From: CAIOJG01 sp964477455
GTDB taxonomy: Bacteria > Patescibacteriota > Patescibacteriia > Magasanikbacterales > GWA2-37-8
DNA: 33,327 bases
Direction: 5' to 3'
Assembly (NCBI GenBank): GCA_964477455.1
Contig: CAYZHG010000095.1
Location: 1-33,327, forward strand
Part shown: piece after piece, positions 24,616 through 33,217 of the stretch
Layout: every line of letters begins with the position of its first letter
How positions within the stretch are numbered: position 1 is the stretch's first letter
Position numbers and translations under genes: made by a program
Notes under the pieces: model-generated
What the model was told of the DNA's origin: nothing
The model's database searches: none
The model's input: only the letters and a program-made list of their open reading frames with translations

Positions 24616-25671
24616 TTAAATATCTAATTCTTTTTCCATTTTTATAAGTGCTTCAACTTCTGCCAAGGTTATTTTTTCTTTAGTATTTAAAACAGCGCTT
24701 AAATTCAATTTTTGTGACATCGCTTCATCGATCATATCCAAATAAGTTTGATAAAGCGGACTGTTGTGCCAAGCATTCCAAGAATCCATAAATAATAAAT
24801 AGGATTCATCTTTTAAATTTATAAACTTTTGTTTTAAGCGATTGACTGCCTCAGTTGGCTGTGATGACAAGCGACGTAAATCCACCAAAGTAAAATATTG
24901 AATTTCATCCAATGGACTCATCGATGAAGGCTTGTCTTGAACATCATGCACCATCGGACGCATCGACTGTGGTTGTTTTGGACGAATCGGATTGGAAGAA
25001 ATATTTTGCTCTATTTTCTTGGTATTTATCAAATCGACAATTTCTGGCGATATTGAAGTTTGTCCAATAATTTTATCTACCGCTGATTCTCGATCGGTTT
25101 TTTTGATATTGGTTGACGGTACAAAAACATTTGTTTTGGCAATCACTTCATCCACTTGTGTCTGTGTCATTCCCAAACCGCCATCTTTGATAGAACGCAA
25201 ACAAAGAGCGCGAGTATCCGCTTCACTACGAATATCCTTTAAACGAAGTTGCACACAACTAATCAGACGATTTTCAAATTGAGCAGGAATTTTAAAAGTA
25301 AAACTAGAAATAATTTTCGAAACTTGATCTGTCCGTGCATGAGAAATATTTAAATCAGTTTTATTATTTTCAGGAATTTCTTCATGTAACAAAGATTTGA
25401 CATCTTCTGTTTTCAGCGGTGTCTGCAGTATTTGATCTTGCGCCAAAATAATTGGACTAGATATTTTTTTTTCGACAGGACCGATTACTAAGCCGTGTGG
25501 TATTTCTATTTTTGGAACAACTACTGGAATTGCGACAGGTACGGCTATTGGCACAACTGCTATTGGCTTTGATCCCGCTTGGCGCGCTTTCAACTCAGCC
25601 AAAGTAATCCGCTCGGTGGTACCGTCAGCTTTTTTTACTAAAATAGTTGGTTGAGTGGCTTGGTCAAACAT
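24616..25671 (-). CDS. Unrecognised soluble protein of the secretion operon (351 aa)
   Basis: I do not recognise a family. The product has no signal peptide or membrane helix. Near the N terminus is KKADGTTERITLAELKARQ, then a Pro/Val/Ile low-complexity run (PIAVVPIAVPVAIPVVVPKI, residues about 36-56). A globular part with LISCVQLRLKDIRSEADTRA follows, then a basic Pro/Gln linker (IRPKQPQSMRP). The C-terminal 110-residue helical domain contains LDEIQYFTLVDLRRLSSQP and LLFMDSWNAWHNSPLYQTYL. ITLAE occurs both near the N terminus and near the C terminus, which may be chance. It is placed 3 bases before prgI and is part of the operon. A cytoplasmic coupling or substrate-recruiting role is speculation. 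Confidence 0.55.
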   Translation of the reverse strand: MFDQATQPTILVKKADGTTERITLAELKARQAGSKPIAVVPIAVPVAIPVVVPKIEIPHGLVIGPVEKKISSPIILAQDQILQTPLKTEDVKSLLHEEIPENNKTDLNISHARTDQVSKIISSFTFKIPAQFENRLISCVQLRLKDIRSEADTRALCLRSIKDGGLGMTQTQVDEVIAKTNVFVPSTNIKKTDRESAVDKIIGQTSISPEIVDLINTKKIEQNISSNPIRPKQPQSMRPMVHDVQDKPSSMSPLDEIQYFTLVDLRRLSSQPTEAVNRLKQKFINLKDESYLLFMDSWNAWHNSPLYQTYLDMIDEAMSQKLNLSAVLNTKEKITLAEVEALIKMEKELDI

Positions 25672-25674
25672 AAT

Positions 25675-26904
25675 TTAAATAGACCACTTAAATTTATTTT
25701 CTTGATCATCAAAATAATACATTTCTAAAATTTTTGGATTATTAAAAGTTACCGCCAATTCAGCCAATCTTTTTAATACTAAATCCACATCCGGATACTG
25801 ATCGTCTAAAAAATAACCAAACTCTGAAGAAACAATCAAGTGAACCGCATTTGCATCGATAATAGTATTATTATCATATTCTACAATATTATCCATTTTG
25901 AGAGATTTGCTATATTCAACAGGTTTATTTTTGTTCATATTCTCGGTAATTTTAAAATATCCAAAAATATCATCAGAAAAATTATTTTTTTCTAAATTTT
26001 GCGCCCAAACATTAACAACATTTAGGTCGCCACCTGGTACAGCTAAAAATCCATTAATCAAATGGGTATACAGTTGAAAAATTTGAATAATTATCTCCTT
26101 GTCTGTAGCTGTACAACGACCAAAATAATTTTTATCTGATGTAAAATTTAACAACGAGGTGCCATCAAAAGATTTTTTGGAATATACTCTAAAATTATCA
26201 ATCCAATATTTTATAGTTTTTGGCTGCCCATTTACATCAACCCCAATAAAAGATTCATTTTCGGATAATGAAGCGGCCAATTCTAAACAAAAATTCATGC
26301 GATTATTAAATACAATAAGTGTACTGTTATAATCCATTATTATTTTTTCCAGATCAAAACCCATTTGTATCAAAACTACTACGTAACTGTTAGCAAAAAT
26401 AAAATGTGATAACTCGTCTGGAACATGCCTAAAATAATAAGAAAACAAACATAAATATATTCTTAATAAGAATGCAAAACTACTATAAGACACACTACCA
26501 TCTTTTTTTTCTGCAAATATTTTATCTAGCGACTCTCGGGTGGCAATTGCTAAATCTACATCGTTATTATTCAAACAATAATAAATTGTACGAATTAAAC
26601 GTTTAATATTTAAGTCATCATTATATAATCCATTTATATTTAACCCACTTACTTCGTCCACAGAAAACTGGACGAACTCTTTATTCTCACCACGCATTAT
26701 TTTTACAATTTCCGCCACATCTTCCAAATCAACTAAAGATAACTTCAAACTGGAAACAACTGGAAAAATTTGAAACAACAACCCATCTTCCCAATTATAA
26801 AGATGCCAATCTTTGGTATAAGATGCAAATTGCTGCACAACATCAGCTTCTAGCGCGTTAGCAGCTTGCTTAGTAAAAATAAATTGTGATTTAAATATAC
26901 CCAT
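25675..26904 (-). CDS. Unrecognised AT-rich protein of the secretion operon (409 aa)
   Basis: No family recognised. The product starts MGIFKSQFIFTKQAANALEA and appears cytoplasmic. It is rich in Asn, Asp, Phe and Tyr, with a moderately hydrophobic helical stretch at about residues 143-185 (FAFLLRIYLCLFSYYF, SYVVVLIQMGFDLEKI) that looks too broken by charges for a clear membrane segment. No cysteine clusters or catalytic motif stand out. The gene is noticeably more AT-rich than virB4. It fits snugly between its neighbours (3 bases on each side). The operon position argues that it is a real component rather than a passenger, though its job is unknown. Confidence 0.55.
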   Translation of the reverse strand: MGIFKSQFIFTKQAANALEADVVQQFASYTKDWHLYNWEDGLLFQIFPVVSSLKLSLVDLEDVAEIVKIMRGENKEFVQFSVDEVSGLNINGLYNDDLNIKRLIRTIYYCLNNNDVDLAIATRESLDKIFAEKKDGSVSYSSFAFLLRIYLCLFSYYFRHVPDELSHFIFANSYVVVLIQMGFDLEKIIMDYNSTLIVFNNRMNFCLELAASLSENESFIGVDVNGQPKTIKYWIDNFRVYSKKSFDGTSLLNFTSDKNYFGRCTATDKEIIIQIFQLYTHLINGFLAVPGGDLNVVNVWAQNLEKNNFSDDIFGYFKITENMNKNKPVEYSKSLKMDNIVEYDNNTIIDANAVHLIVSSEFGYFLDDQYPDVDLVLKRLAELAVTFNNPKILEMYYFDDQENKFKWSI

Positions 26905-26907
26905 ATA

Positions 26908-29142
26908 TTACAAACCAAGATCTTTGATTAATTTATATTTCTTCAACTGGATCAAAGCTTCTTTTACCAACCACTTTGCATCTTTCAATTTTGATTCAAA
27001 AACAATTTTATTTTGAGCATCACCAGTAATATTTTTTTTGATCTTTGCAACTCTCAACAACACACTTCCCCATTCAGTAGTATTTAATTTTTTTAATTTC
27101 TTTGCAGATGTATCGCTATTTTCAACTTTTGTTTGTTCTTCAAACCCAGGTTGATCCCCCACAACTATTTTACATTGATCAAACGACTCAGTAAAATCAG
27201 CCATCCCAACATTAGTTGAATCTATTTCTTTAATTTTTATTTTATCAAATACACTCTTTGGTTTTTCTGCAATCGTCACGCCGCGGCTTAAATCTATCAA
27301 ATCAGAAGCGATAGAGTCAAAATTTTTAAACAATAGTCCTATCAAATATTTGGCTCCATGTTGACCGCTTTCACCAGTAATTTGTATAATTTGATCAAAT
27401 TGACGATTTTTAAATTGTTCTATCAATAGTTCTTTTAATTTTTTAGTAGAACCACCAAAAGTAACTTTGGCTGCTGCGCCATTTCTCTTATATTCTTCTA
27501 AAACAGTGCCGACATCACCACCAAAAATCTCACTAAATATTTCATATACGAAACGCCCTTTCTCTGGTGTAAATTCAAATTCATCATCTTCATCCTCATC
27601 AGATGTACTGTCTTCAGTCGCATCTTTTACTTGTTTTTCTGTCAAGCCAGAAAACTCTTGGATTTTTTGTGTCTTGGCTACTCCAATAATGTCACCTTGT
27701 GCTATACGATCGTTTACATATTCAATCAATTGATTAAAATCAAAGAAATATTTTAAACCGGTTTCCGGATCTCCGTCTTTACATGGAATAGCAACACAAA
27801 AACCTTCTTTTCCATAATCAGACCAACTTTGTCCGCCTTTTACTACCGCTTTTTCCGGAGAATAACCAAAATTCGAACCGGCCGCTTTGGCAAAACACAT
27901 CAACCAATCCATCGAATTATTATAAATAAAAGGAGCAATAATACGAGAAAATATTAAATCATCTGCCTCTTCATCGGTGATTCCATAACCACGAATTTTT
28001 TTCATTCCTTCGTCATAATTGGCGTGCATTCCATCATAAATCTTTCCTTTGCGACTATTGCCAATTACCGCCACACTCATTTTTCTTTTTACCCCATTAA
28101 TTTCCACTTCTTTATTTTGAAGTACTTGCATTTCTTCCGTCTGCTCCAAAGCTACAGCGGCGTGATTCATACGAGCATTTGTTTGATTGTGATCACGTAC
28201 ACCAATTTCACCTCTATGAATTTTTAAAAGATCACTAAAAAATTCAACTGTTGTGCCATTTGCTTCACTAAATCTTCCAACTTCATGTACATGACCCTTA
28301 GCTCTAGAGCTAATACTTGTTTTTGGTACATCCCCCCTAGAGTTAAGAACCGTCGAAGTAGTACAGGTTGGCATCCATAAATATTCTTTAAATCCATAAG
28401 CGGTAGTGCGACCTGTCTCCACAAACAAAGTATGACTACCATTTTCGATATGACTTTTTGCAAGTGCCTGATCTTTTAACCCTCCCAACCATTGAAAACC
28501 AATTTGATATTTCTTGATTTTATTTATATAATCATCAAAACTGAAATCCTTCATGTTGTCCACTGGAGCTTGTGATCTTAAATTTATTATTTCTTTTTCT
28601 CCAGACGATGATTCTTGCCATTTACCGTTAATTGTTTGCTCCATTTTTGGTACAAATACTACCAAATCTTCGCCAGCCAAAAATTTTTTAATCAGGTCAT
28701 CTTGATTAAAACCATATTCTCCCAGATAGTCATTGTATTCCAATATTTTTATCAACGGGGCTAATTCTCGTAAATCCATTTTTTTGTCCGTTTCTTTTCG
28801 ATCATCATCCAATAATTTTATTTCCATCGGCATTCTTTTGTCCAATGCTGTAAAAACATCTACTGACCCAGCCAATCCTTTAAATAATTTGCCAGACCAG
28901 CGAGCTACCGTTTCATTCAAATCACGAACACGGTGATGTTGTTTTACAAATTCAATATCATAACCGGAAACATTCAACAATTGAGCGTCAATTACTTTTG
29001 AAGTATCAGAAGTAATATTAAACCAACCTAATTCTTTACCAAAAGTACTATCAATATTATTGACAGTTTCTCTACTCTCCAAATGATGTGATCCTTCTGC
29101 CACTTCTCCCGTTTCTTGTTGATGCTCACGTGTTTCTGACAT
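26908..29142 (-). CDS. Unrecognised large soluble protein of the secretion operon (744 aa)
   Basis: No family recognised. A soluble, acidic protein without signal peptide or membrane helix. The N terminus is Glu/His-rich (MSETREHQQETGEVAEGSHH). A long globular region includes TLFVETGRTTAYGFKEYLW, SISSRAKGHVHEVGRFSEA, RMNHAAVALEQTEEMQVLQN and VAVIGNSRKGKIYDGMHANY. A strongly acidic patch (DSTSDEDEDDEFEF, about 505-520) follows, then a helical C-terminal third ending LVKEALIQLKKYKLIKDLGL. I saw no P-loop, zinc cluster or nuclease motif. It lies eight bases downstream of the VirB6-like gene, suggesting that it works with the long cytoplasmic tail of that protein; this is inference. Confidence 0.55.
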   Translation of the reverse strand: MSETREHQQETGEVAEGSHHLESRETVNNIDSTFGKELGWFNITSDTSKVIDAQLLNVSGYDIEFVKQHHRVRDLNETVARWSGKLFKGLAGSVDVFTALDKRMPMEIKLLDDDRKETDKKMDLRELAPLIKILEYNDYLGEYGFNQDDLIKKFLAGEDLVVFVPKMEQTINGKWQESSSGEKEIINLRSQAPVDNMKDFSFDDYINKIKKYQIGFQWLGGLKDQALAKSHIENGSHTLFVETGRTTAYGFKEYLWMPTCTTSTVLNSRGDVPKTSISSRAKGHVHEVGRFSEANGTTVEFFSDLLKIHRGEIGVRDHNQTNARMNHAAVALEQTEEMQVLQNKEVEINGVKRKMSVAVIGNSRKGKIYDGMHANYDEGMKKIRGYGITDEEADDLIFSRIIAPFIYNNSMDWLMCFAKAAGSNFGYSPEKAVVKGGQSWSDYGKEGFCVAIPCKDGDPETGLKYFFDFNQLIEYVNDRIAQGDIIGVAKTQKIQEFSGLTEKQVKDATEDSTSDEDEDDEFEFTPEKGRFVYEIFSEIFGGDVGTVLEEYKRNGAAAKVTFGGSTKKLKELLIEQFKNRQFDQIIQITGESGQHGAKYLIGLLFKNFDSIASDLIDLSRGVTIAEKPKSVFDKIKIKEIDSTNVGMADFTESFDQCKIVVGDQPGFEEQTKVENSDTSAKKLKKLNTTEWGSVLLRVAKIKKNITGDAQNKIVFESKLKDAKWLVKEALIQLKKYKLIKDLGL

Positions 29143-29150
29143 ATAATATT

Positions 29151-32100
29151 TTATTTACTACTCTTAGATATAATTTTATTAGTCAATTCATCAAACTGAT
29201 CACGCTCTGCCTTTAAAATAATTTCTAATATTTGCTCAGCGTTCTTGTTTTCAAAATCTACTTTATTGGCATCAATCCATGCTTTGTACTCTTTTACAAA
29301 TCTATCCGCTTCAGCTTGATTACCATTTCTAATCTTTGCCAACATGGCTGGATCAACTTTTGCCGCCGCCAAACCTTTGGAATAATTTTCAATATTTTGT
29401 GGTGCTAATTTTGGAGTGACGCCCTTTCTTCTGACATGTTGTTCGCGTTGAGCTTTAAATTTACCATTTCTTTCACCATAATAAGTTTGTTCCATAACAT
29501 CAACTCCAGAATCATCTACCCAACCTTCGTCAAAGAGTTTGTTGGCAATAGCTAAGCCTATCAAAGTATCTTCTTCTTCTACTTTCTGTCCATTGTTGCG
29601 TAGATTTTGTACATAGGACATATGACTCTTGTGCGCCGCTAAAATCTGATGCTGAGGCATATTTTTGAATACCTTGCCATGCAGTTCATCGGCCACAGCT
29701 TCTTGAGCCGCTCCACTTGGAGTTGGAATACCGCGCTTATTCCAAATTTCCGCTTGTGCTGCATTATTTTGCAACTCTTTCTTTTTACCTCGATAGAAAG
29801 CATATTCATGATCACGCAACGCTTCAGAGCGAGCAGCAAAAATAGATGGACTTTTTTCAGCGGCGTGATGCCATGCTTGATTGAGATGTTCACTCTCATG
29901 ATCTTTTTCATGAGATAAATCGTGTCTTATACTGCTTCCTAAATCACCCAATGCCATTTTGGTACCTTTTGCCTTATTTTTTTCCAAAGATTGTTGTATC
30001 TTTTTCAAAGCCCCGAGTTGTTTGCGGTTGTTTAAAGTATCGGAAATAGTTTTGGTACCAAACATTGAACGATACATATCCATATCTCCTTTGTTTCCAC
30101 TAAATTCTGCAATCGCTGCTTCTCTGGTTTGTTCATCGTCCATTCCATTTATTTTTGACATTTTTTCTAATACTTCGGTCAATTTGCCAAAATCAGCTGA
30201 CTGAGAAGAAGTTGCTTTTGCTGATTCTGCAACTTCAAGTTCCGCGCTAGCACCTTCTAGATCTTTATTAACAGCTATTTTTTCTGAATCAATCTCTGCC
30301 ATACGATCCTTAGCTGCTTGCTGTTCTGCTTCTGGAACTCCTGGCGCTGTAGCCTTCTCTTCAGCTTGACCATATTCAACATTTAAATTTTGTAATTTTT
30401 CAATAGCTGAAGTTTTTTTGGATCGGGCATTCGCAATCATACCTTCAGGATTCAACCGATCAGCCACATTTTGTAAGGCCAGTTGCAATGATTCAACAGT
30501 TCCTTCAAGCTCATTGATACTATGGCCGGATTTATCTTTGCCACCATTTCTCAGTGTTTCCATATCCTCCTGAGCCTGTTTTAACTCCGCTGTCATAATT
30601 TGTCGTTCTTCTTCCGCATGATGTCCAGCCTCCATGGATTTTTTAGTGGCTTTGCTAGCATAATACCCTTTTCCCACTGCGCCAGTACCGCCTTCGAGCA
30701 GCTCTTCTCGTAAATACGTTTCTACTTTTACTTTTTTGCCTTCGATAGTGTCGGCCTGTATGCCAGAAGTGAGTGCAGAAGCTATCAATGGTTTTTTACT
30801 TAGATCATTGAATTTTTTCAAAGAATCCTCTCTATTTCCGCGAAGCTCTCTGTACTGACCAGCACGTTTTGCCAAATCCCTATCTTCTTGGTCTGTTCTA
30901 CTTTCACTAAGTTGTTTATATTCTTTTGTTTCTTTGTCTGTTAATTCGCCACCTCTCAAAATTTTAATTTCTAAAGGAGAAAATTTTGCTTCAACTTCAA
31001 AATCTTTAACTTTTTTATCATCTTCTTTAAATTTCTCGTTGGCCTGTGTCAATGCAGCCATTTCCTGATTTGCCAAACCAGTGTATACTTCTGCTGCTTT
31101 TCTTGCGCCTTTTTTCTGACTTTTTTCTTCCGTTATACGTAATTTTTCTTTTTCTAAAGTTTTTGCTTGACCTCCACCCCAACTAGAAACGCTATATTCT
31201 TTCTCTCTTTTTTCTTTAGCAGCTTTACTAGCTTCCATCCAATCATCGCCTCTCTTCATATCACGACCCTGAGTTTCAACTAATGCAGCTTTAGTTTTTT
31301 TCCACATCCTTCCTGCAAAACCACTTCCACCTTCTTTTTTATACTTTGTCAGACCTTCTTCATATTCTTTGTTATTAATCTGTCCAGTATCTCTCTTAAA
31401 TTTCAAATCTTTCAATTTTTTTGAATCCCCTTCTAAATCTTTTGCAATTTCATCTCTACCTTCTTGAAAATGATGAAATTTTTGTCCAACTTTTCCAGCA
31501 ATTTTTTTACCACGAGCAACCCATCTATTTCCACCAATCATTGGTGCATTCATCGCCGCCCATTTACCAGTTTCTTTGGCTCCATGGGCTATTCCTTTTC
31601 CTGCCCACAAAGCGGCACCGGCACCTGTTGCCACCATCGCAATCTTCTTGCCCATGTCGGTAGCTTTGCCCATCGCACTTCCACCAACTGTACCAAGAGA
31701 TTGGGAGGTTTTGGCACCCACCATCAAAATACCAAGGGCAATTGCAAAATTGGACATACTGTTCCAATCCATCGCTTCACCAATACCAGCACTATCTAGA
31801 GTACTTACTGTTTGTGGTGTGGCACTTCCAGCCGCAATTTCATTATTTATCTGCCCACCACCAACCACCGCAAAAGCTAACCACAAAAAAAACGCGATAG
31901 CTGGACCAATCACCACATGATTACCAAATTCACTCCACCATTGAGAAGCGTATTTTTGAGTTTCAGGAATAACACTCAGCACAAAAGCAAACGGAGACAA
32001 AACTATCAAAATCCACAATACAATCATGCGAGATAACAATATAAACAGAAAGGCCACCATCATGGCCATAACCATCGATGAAAAAATTACGGCACCGATT

Positions 32101-32777
32101 GATGCGATAAAAAAATCAGATGATTTGAATTTATCTGGGCTAGCATTACCACCCAAACCCATAATTTTGTTCAGCCCAAAAGCATTGATAAGATTTCCAC
32201 CGGCGGTGGCGGCAATGCCATTAACAAAAGTAATCATGATTACTTGACTGATATCAATAATGACTCCGCAAATGATACGACTAAAATTTACCAATACAGC
32301 GGCAAAGAAAAACTTTACCAACATTTTCTTCCATTCGTATTGTTCAAGACCCAAAATTGTACCAAAAGCTACGAGTAATAACACCACTACAAAAAACATA
32401 TTGGTCACATCACGCACCATCACCCAACCAACATTTACCGCAGTAGAATTTAAATAATCATTGTAGCCACCAATTTGAATTATAAAACCTAAACAAAAGA
32501 CAGCAATTTTAATCATTAGCGTAGCCGTAGCTAATAGCAAGGTAATAACCCAAGTCATTAACGTACCCATCATTTGATCTTGTTCTCCTGTCGCTTGTGC
32601 CAAGGCGGCGTGTGGAGAAAAAATATTTAGATGCCCAGTACTAGAACTATAAATACCAACCGATAAATAAACCGCTAAAAATAAAACAGATACAAAAATA
32701 AAAGCACCCAAACGCGGTTTATGGTGATTGAGAAATCGGTAGATAGCGAGCGTTCTCTGTTTTAAAATTGAGAACAT
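29151..32777 (-). CDS. VirB6/TrbL-like channel protein with giant soluble tail
   Basis: A 1208-residue polytopic protein, first gene of the operon. Residues 1-400 hold an N-terminal helix (LGAFIFVSVLFLAVYLSV) and about eight further membrane helices, including MMGTLMTWVITLLLATATLM, MVRDVTNMFFVVVLLLVAFG and MIVLWILIVLSPFAFVLSVI followed by a WWSEFGNHV loop, as in VirB6/TrbL-type proteins. A Gly/Ala-rich stretch (about 365-430) leads into about 780 residues of Lys/Glu/Gln/Ala-rich sequence with probable coiled coils, ending in a helical AERDQFDELTNKIISKSSK. Ordinary VirB6 proteins are about 300-400 residues, so the tail is exceptional. The start at 32777 is preferred over an ATG at 32813, which lies at or upstream of the predicted transcription start. 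Confidence 0.8.
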   Translation of the reverse strand: MFSILKQRTLAIYRFLNHHKPRLGAFIFVSVLFLAVYLSVGIYSSSTGHLNIFSPHAALAQATGEQDQMMGTLMTWVITLLLATATLMIKIAVFCLGFIIQIGGYNDYLNSTAVNVGWVMVRDVTNMFFVVVLLLVAFGTILGLEQYEWKKMLVKFFFAAVLVNFSRIICGVIIDISQVIMITFVNGIAATAGGNLINAFGLNKIMGLGGNASPDKFKSSDFFIASIGAVIFSSMVMAMMVAFLFILLSRMIVLWILIVLSPFAFVLSVIPETQKYASQWWSEFGNHVVIGPAIAFFLWLAFAVVGGGQINNEIAAGSATPQTVSTLDSAGIGEAMDWNSMSNFAIALGILMVGAKTSQSLGTVGGSAMGKATDMGKKIAMVATGAGAALWAGKGIAHGAKETGKWAAMNAPMIGGNRWVARGKKIAGKVGQKFHHFQEGRDEIAKDLEGDSKKLKDLKFKRDTGQINNKEYEEGLTKYKKEGGSGFAGRMWKKTKAALVETQGRDMKRGDDWMEASKAAKEKREKEYSVSSWGGGQAKTLEKEKLRITEEKSQKKGARKAAEVYTGLANQEMAALTQANEKFKEDDKKVKDFEVEAKFSPLEIKILRGGELTDKETKEYKQLSESRTDQEDRDLAKRAGQYRELRGNREDSLKKFNDLSKKPLIASALTSGIQADTIEGKKVKVETYLREELLEGGTGAVGKGYYASKATKKSMEAGHHAEEERQIMTAELKQAQEDMETLRNGGKDKSGHSINELEGTVESLQLALQNVADRLNPEGMIANARSKKTSAIEKLQNLNVEYGQAEEKATAPGVPEAEQQAAKDRMAEIDSEKIAVNKDLEGASAELEVAESAKATSSQSADFGKLTEVLEKMSKINGMDDEQTREAAIAEFSGNKGDMDMYRSMFGTKTISDTLNNRKQLGALKKIQQSLEKNKAKGTKMALGDLGSSIRHDLSHEKDHESEHLNQAWHHAAEKSPSIFAARSEALRDHEYAFYRGKKKELQNNAAQAEIWNKRGIPTPSGAAQEAVADELHGKVFKNMPQHQILAAHKSHMSYVQNLRNNGQKVEEEDTLIGLAIANKLFDEGWVDDSGVDVMEQTYYGERNGKFKAQREQHVRRKGVTPKLAPQNIENYSKGLAAAKVDPAMLAKIRNGNQAEADRFVKEYKAWIDANKVDFENKNAEQILEIILKAERDQFDELTNKIISKSSK

Positions 32778-32801
32778 GTTTTTAAATAATAATATGGGGA
32801 T

Positions 32802-32830
32802 ATTATAGCACATTTAAATAGAGTGAACAA
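32802..32830 (-). promoter_or_regulatory. Promoter of the secretion operon
   Basis: Minus-strand TTGTTC (32830-32825), 17-base spacer ending in TGC, then TATAAT (32807-32802), an extended -10. The expected start near 32795 leaves about 18 bases before the ATG at 32777. It is divergent from the promoter at 32944. Confidence 0.75.
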
Positions 32831-32854
32831 ACTACAGACTGTGACCAAAAATAG

Positions 32855-32863
32855 TTATCCACA
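32855..32863 (+). promoter_or_regulatory. Perfect DnaA box
   Basis: TTATCCACA matches the consensus DnaA box exactly, between two divergent promoters and 24 bases upstream of the secretion operon's -35. No cluster of further boxes is visible, so DnaA-linked regulation is more plausible than an origin. Confidence 0.45.
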
Positions 32864-32899
32864 GAAAACTTGTCCATAGGCATAAAATGTGTCAACATA

Positions 32900-32915
32900 T
32901 AGGTATATTTACCTA
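32900..32915. promoter_or_regulatory. Operator-like dyad in the divergent intergenic region
   Basis: TAGGTA, four bases, TACCTA form a perfect 16-bp dyad. It lies upstream of both divergent promoters (85 and 44 bases from the -10 and -35 sides, roughly) and could bind a dimeric regulator. No regulator gene is identified here. Confidence 0.35.
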
Positions 32916-32943
32916 AAGTAAGCCAATTTATACGATAAAACGA

Positions 32944-32972
32944 TTGACAAAACTAGCAAACAGTGCTAGAAT
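32944..32972 (+). promoter_or_regulatory. Promoter of the right-end lipoprotein transcript
   Basis: TTGACA (32944-32949), 17-base spacer ending in TGC, TAGAAT (32967-32972), an extended -10. The expected start is about 32979. Among the strongest promoters in the window. Confidence 0.8.
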
Positions 32973-32978
32973 CAACTG

Positions 32979-33217
32979 TTCGTTCTTTACAAAAGTGTTG
33001 TTTTGGCTTTTGTCTTTTGGCATGGAGCTAAGATAACCAACATAACAAGAGAGAGGAAAATAGTTGTGTTGTGGTGGAATGTTTGTTTGTAAATGTCTTT
33101 CCCGTGAAAACGGGAAACTAAGATGACAAATAAACATACCACCACAACCTGTAGGCGCACTTCGTGCCAAACAGTTTACGGTGATTTGATCCCGGCCACG
33201 GGATTAGCGAGGAAGCC
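32979..33217 (+). promoter_or_regulatory. Long structured leader RNA of the lipoprotein gene
   Basis: About 240 bases precede the lipoprotein ATG. The centre is a very long hairpin: GTTGTGGTGG (33068-33077) pairs with CCACCACAAC (33139-33148). It continues as 12 bp (33079-33090 with 33126-33137) with one G-U pair, then an internal loop, then TTTCCCGT/ACGGGAAA (33098-33105 with 33110-33117) capped by a GAAA tetraloop. Further down are GCAC-TTC-GTGC (about 33157-33167) and ATCCCG-GCCA-CGGGAT (about 33189-33204) just before the SD. CTAAGAT occurs twice (33027-33033, 33118-33124). No T-run follows the main hairpin, so it is not a plain terminator. Confidence 0.7.
33064..33126 (+). CDS. Possible 20-residue leader peptide (uncertain)
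   Basis: A TTG-initiated frame with a GAGAGG SD-like sequence seven bases upstream encodes 20 residues with two cysteine pairs (MCCGGMFVCKCLSREN and so on) and ends inside the 3' arm region of the long hairpin. Translation would disrupt that hairpin, as in attenuation. The non-ATG start and small size make it weak. Confidence 0.2.
   Translation: MCCGGMFVCKCLSRENGKLR

Noticed and set aside
5710..32777. Alternative genetic code with UGA as glycine, as in some CPR groups
   Set aside because: All conserved proteins end at normal lengths without needing UGA read-through.
32814..33000. Replication origin, suggested by a perfect DnaA box and AT-rich sequence
   Set aside because: Only one box is present and no dnaA or dnaN gene or box cluster is seen. 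The AT-rich bases are explained by two promoters.
32928..33170. 80-codon open frame on the minus strand across the right-end hairpin
   Set aside because: It reads antisense through a strongly paired RNA leader and promoter and has no protein resemblance.
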